Below, piece after piece: positions 30,793 to 32,954 of a stretch of DNA of 32,954 nt. The stretch lies in NCBI GenBank assembly GCA_003427395.1, contig BFEA01000351.1, positions 728,260 through 761,213 of the forward strand, read 5' to 3'. Position 1 is the first letter of the stretch. Each line of letters starts with the position of its first letter. Below the pieces are notes generated by a model. It was given only the letters and a program-made list of their open reading frames with translations, searched no databases and was not told where the DNA came from. Origin of the DNA: Chara braunii. Its lineage: Eukaryota; Streptophyta; Charophyceae; Charales; Characeae. The translations under genes were made by a program, and so were the position numbers.

Positions 30793-32557
30793 TTGATGAG
30801 AGAGCACGCGCTGGAGTTAGTGATTGGACAGAATGCTATAGAGTATACTGTTTATCTTCATGGATCGGATGGAAGGCTGCACAGTACGTATTCCTTCTTA
30901 GAGACTGTAGATCGAGAGAAGAGAAAAAAGAATCACTTATTACTCGCAGTAAGCCGGTTAAAATTAACGCCCTCCAGAATTGATTTTGCTGCCACTCTTC
31001 AGATGATTAATAACAGTTATCTTTCAGCAGCAGATAGCTAACGAGTGAGGAAACTCTAGGGCAGGGCTACGTTATGTAGTCAGAGGTTGGAAATGAAATC
31101 GGACCTCTTGTACAATTAAGTTGCGGATCTTGTTGAACATATAATGTATTATCGGAGCTCTACCAACAAGGCAATTACAACCCATTTGAAGCTTGAGTCA
31201 GTCAATCAGATTTGAAAGGTATGATTGGAAATGGATGATGGCTACTACTTGTACAAGTGCAGTCTACTCTTCATTGATCAATGTCTGACTCCTGGTCGTC
31301 GGGTTAGTATCGGCTACTTGCAAGTAAACCACCTCAGGTCAGCCGTTTGTTCAACAGGACAGGTTCTGTGCCAGCATTATATTTCATAAGATCATCCAGT
31401 GATTTGCAATCCTTTCTGGCCTTCGGCTATCAGATGGGCAATATACAGTGGTTCATTATCCCCATCAGTATCTCGAACTGGCTGATGCAGTTCAGACAAC
31501 TGCAATCCTCACTGCAGTCCTCCCAGTGATCAAGCTCAAGATGACTAGTTTTTGGTGACTCAACATCCCAGGGTTTAATTATAACTTAATCGGAGTTTTA
31601 GTGAGCATTCAATCTGTTTCCAGCCACCAACTTGGTAGACTGTCATCTCTGCAAATATTCAATCTCAGTCTGACCTGATCAGGCGCTCTGCTGTTATCAT
31701 CCAACACGAAGTTGAACATTATTTAGACAATATTCAAGCAGACTTTCAATCAAAAGTTTAGTTGACAGCCCTCAGTTCAAGAGACTCGAGACCTATAGTC
31801 AAAACGGACAGTGCTGGGTTGACCCTTTTTCTCTACACCAGCGATCGTTTTTCGGTGCCGGTCACAACACATTAGTAAAGTCCAAACCTTTTCAGTTGCA
31901 GAGTCAGTCTTGATCAATCTTAATCTGATTGCCCTCAGGGAGACCTTTCGGTATCGGTACATAAGTGCAACTGGCTTCAAGCAAGATGAACTGTCTATTT
32001 TTGTAGTTCTCACCGAGTTCACTGAAGGTAGCACTAATGATCTGAGACCCTATGTGAAGAAAGGAAAAGAAACCCATGAGCACTTCGACTCAGTCTAGAC
32101 TGTGGCATCCAAGTTCCTTAAGGAGAGAGAGAAAGAGCTTGATGAGAGCGACACCAAACTGATCCAGAAACTCTATACTTACTATCCCAAGCCTCCGATA
32201 CCTTTCACTCTCACAGATGGCTCTTACTGGGGCGACCTGATTGATCTGGCCAAGAGGTACATTTCGCCTGCGGTGATTGATTATGAGGCAGTGCCTGAAC
32301 CTTCCGGGTTCCCTCATCTCAGGCGAGGGATCTTCTCTCAACTATATCTCCTTACACTTTGAGAGGAATTATGCGCCAGCGTTGATTTTCGGGTCATGTA
32401 TCTTGGATGAAAGTGTTCCGAGCTTGCAAGCTTTAGGTGGCTCTACATTCAGAGACCACGCCCTCAGAGAGTACGGAGACATGGCAAGAAGCCTAAAAGA
32501 CAGACAACAAAATGAGAGATTCAGTGTGAAGTTCAGAGGGATGAGTGAGGACTCTTG
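30793..32557 (+). pseudogene. long decayed protein-coding relic, family unknown
   Basis: Five plus-strand stretches with protein-like composition follow one another in changing frames. They are about 30793-31380 (with several stops; LVEHIMYYRSSTNKAI and DDGYYLYKCSLLFIDQ), 31355-31680 (SDGQYTVVHYPHQYLELAD), 31666-31860 (SAVIIQHEVEHYLDNIQADF), 31875-32330 (stop at 32096-32098; ELSIFVVLTEFTEG, GSYWGDLIDLAKRYISPAV) and 32320-32557 (LHFERNYAPALIFGSCILD, EYGDMARSLKDRQ, ending GMSEDS). At least four frame changes and several stops lie between them, so it makes no protein. Total span is up to about 590 codons, or about 440 if it began at the ATG at 31231. No intron signals explain the changes. An AATAAA lies about 250 bp downstream (near 32812). 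The order and size would fit an endogenised viral nucleoprotein-like gene, but that is a guess from general appearance. A mobile-element structural gene is equally open. Confidence 0.5.
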
Positions 32558-32954
32558 ATTGGTGCTGGCCATGCTCTCTTCCATATGTACTTCCGGAGAC
32601 TATTATGAGTTCTCATTCTTCCCTCATTTAACCTTGTCATTGCTTGAGTCAGTCAATCTAACTTTTTGCATTGTTGTTTTGATTGATGGCTGTACTCTTT
32701 GATGATTCTGTCATGGTTCTCAAAATTAGTAGGCCGACAAAATTGATGCATGCATGACATATCAGCATTTCATGATTATTATTTGCATGATTCTCCACTG
32801 TTCCGAATCAAAATAAAAGATTCATAAGACCGGAGACTGACAAAAATCGCAATTGAAGGGTCTCGCTCGAAGCCGGACGCACACAACAGGAAGGAATTTG
32901 CTTTATTTAATTTATTTTTATTTATTGCAAACGCATTCAAAATCCTGCGGGACA
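32558..32954. other. AT-rich tail of the window with a candidate polyadenylation signal
   Basis: AATAAA occurs near 32812 downstream of the coding relic, and a TTTATT-rich stretch lies near 32903-32926. Nothing else is recognised up to the window end. Confidence 0.4.

Overview
This looks like non-coding, repeat-dense nuclear DNA of a eukaryote, most likely an animal. The evidence is decayed copies of U6 and U2 spliceosomal RNAs, long A or T tracts of retroposon type, microsatellites, and a decayed LTR-type gag gene. There are no operons, no bacterial-style genes and no intact long ORF. I cannot name the species; an invertebrate is a guess.

Layout. (1) Positions 1-4052 are a patchwork of small repeats: homopolymers, simple and degenerate tandem repeats, a 105-bp hairpin, a U6 pseudogene on the minus strand, a U2-headed SINE-like repeat with a second headless copy, and two tailed retroposon-like fragments. 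(2) Positions 4053-11805 and 18950-26080 are two direct copies of one very long repeat (7.75 and 7.13 kb). They flank a 7.1-kb internal segment (11806-18949) holding a broken gag gene (capsid-like segment, coiled coil, CCHC zinc knuckle) and a retropepsin-like fragment. I read this as one degenerate, probably Ty3-like LTR retrotransposon with giant LTRs and no recognisable reverse transcriptase or integrase. (3) Positions 26081-32954 are a unique flank with two decayed protein-coding relics (26756-27337 and 30793-32557), purine-rich tracts and a short tandem repeat.

The most striking signal is inside the long repeat. Positions about 8602-9424 (again at +14283) hold ten spaced hairpins. All share an apical loop around ATAAGATT or TAAGAT closed by a short GTYC/GRAC helix, but the outer stems differ in sequence while the two arms of most of them stay complementary. 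That covariation suggests selection on folded RNA (or a cruciform) rather than on primary sequence. Further hairpin families lie in the same repeat: two with a TTGATG apex, four GC-rich hairpins followed by a GGGTACGTTCGA-like tail, three 120-nt-spaced units, and a cluster of four simple hairpins. A related ATAAG-apex hairpin lies in the internal segment, and a 12-bp hairpin sits exactly at the repeat/internal junction.

The two long repeats are identical over 6942-10363 / 21225-24646 but diverge on both sides, and both carry an N at the matching base of a G run. This points to gene conversion or to an assembly that copied one consensus into both places.
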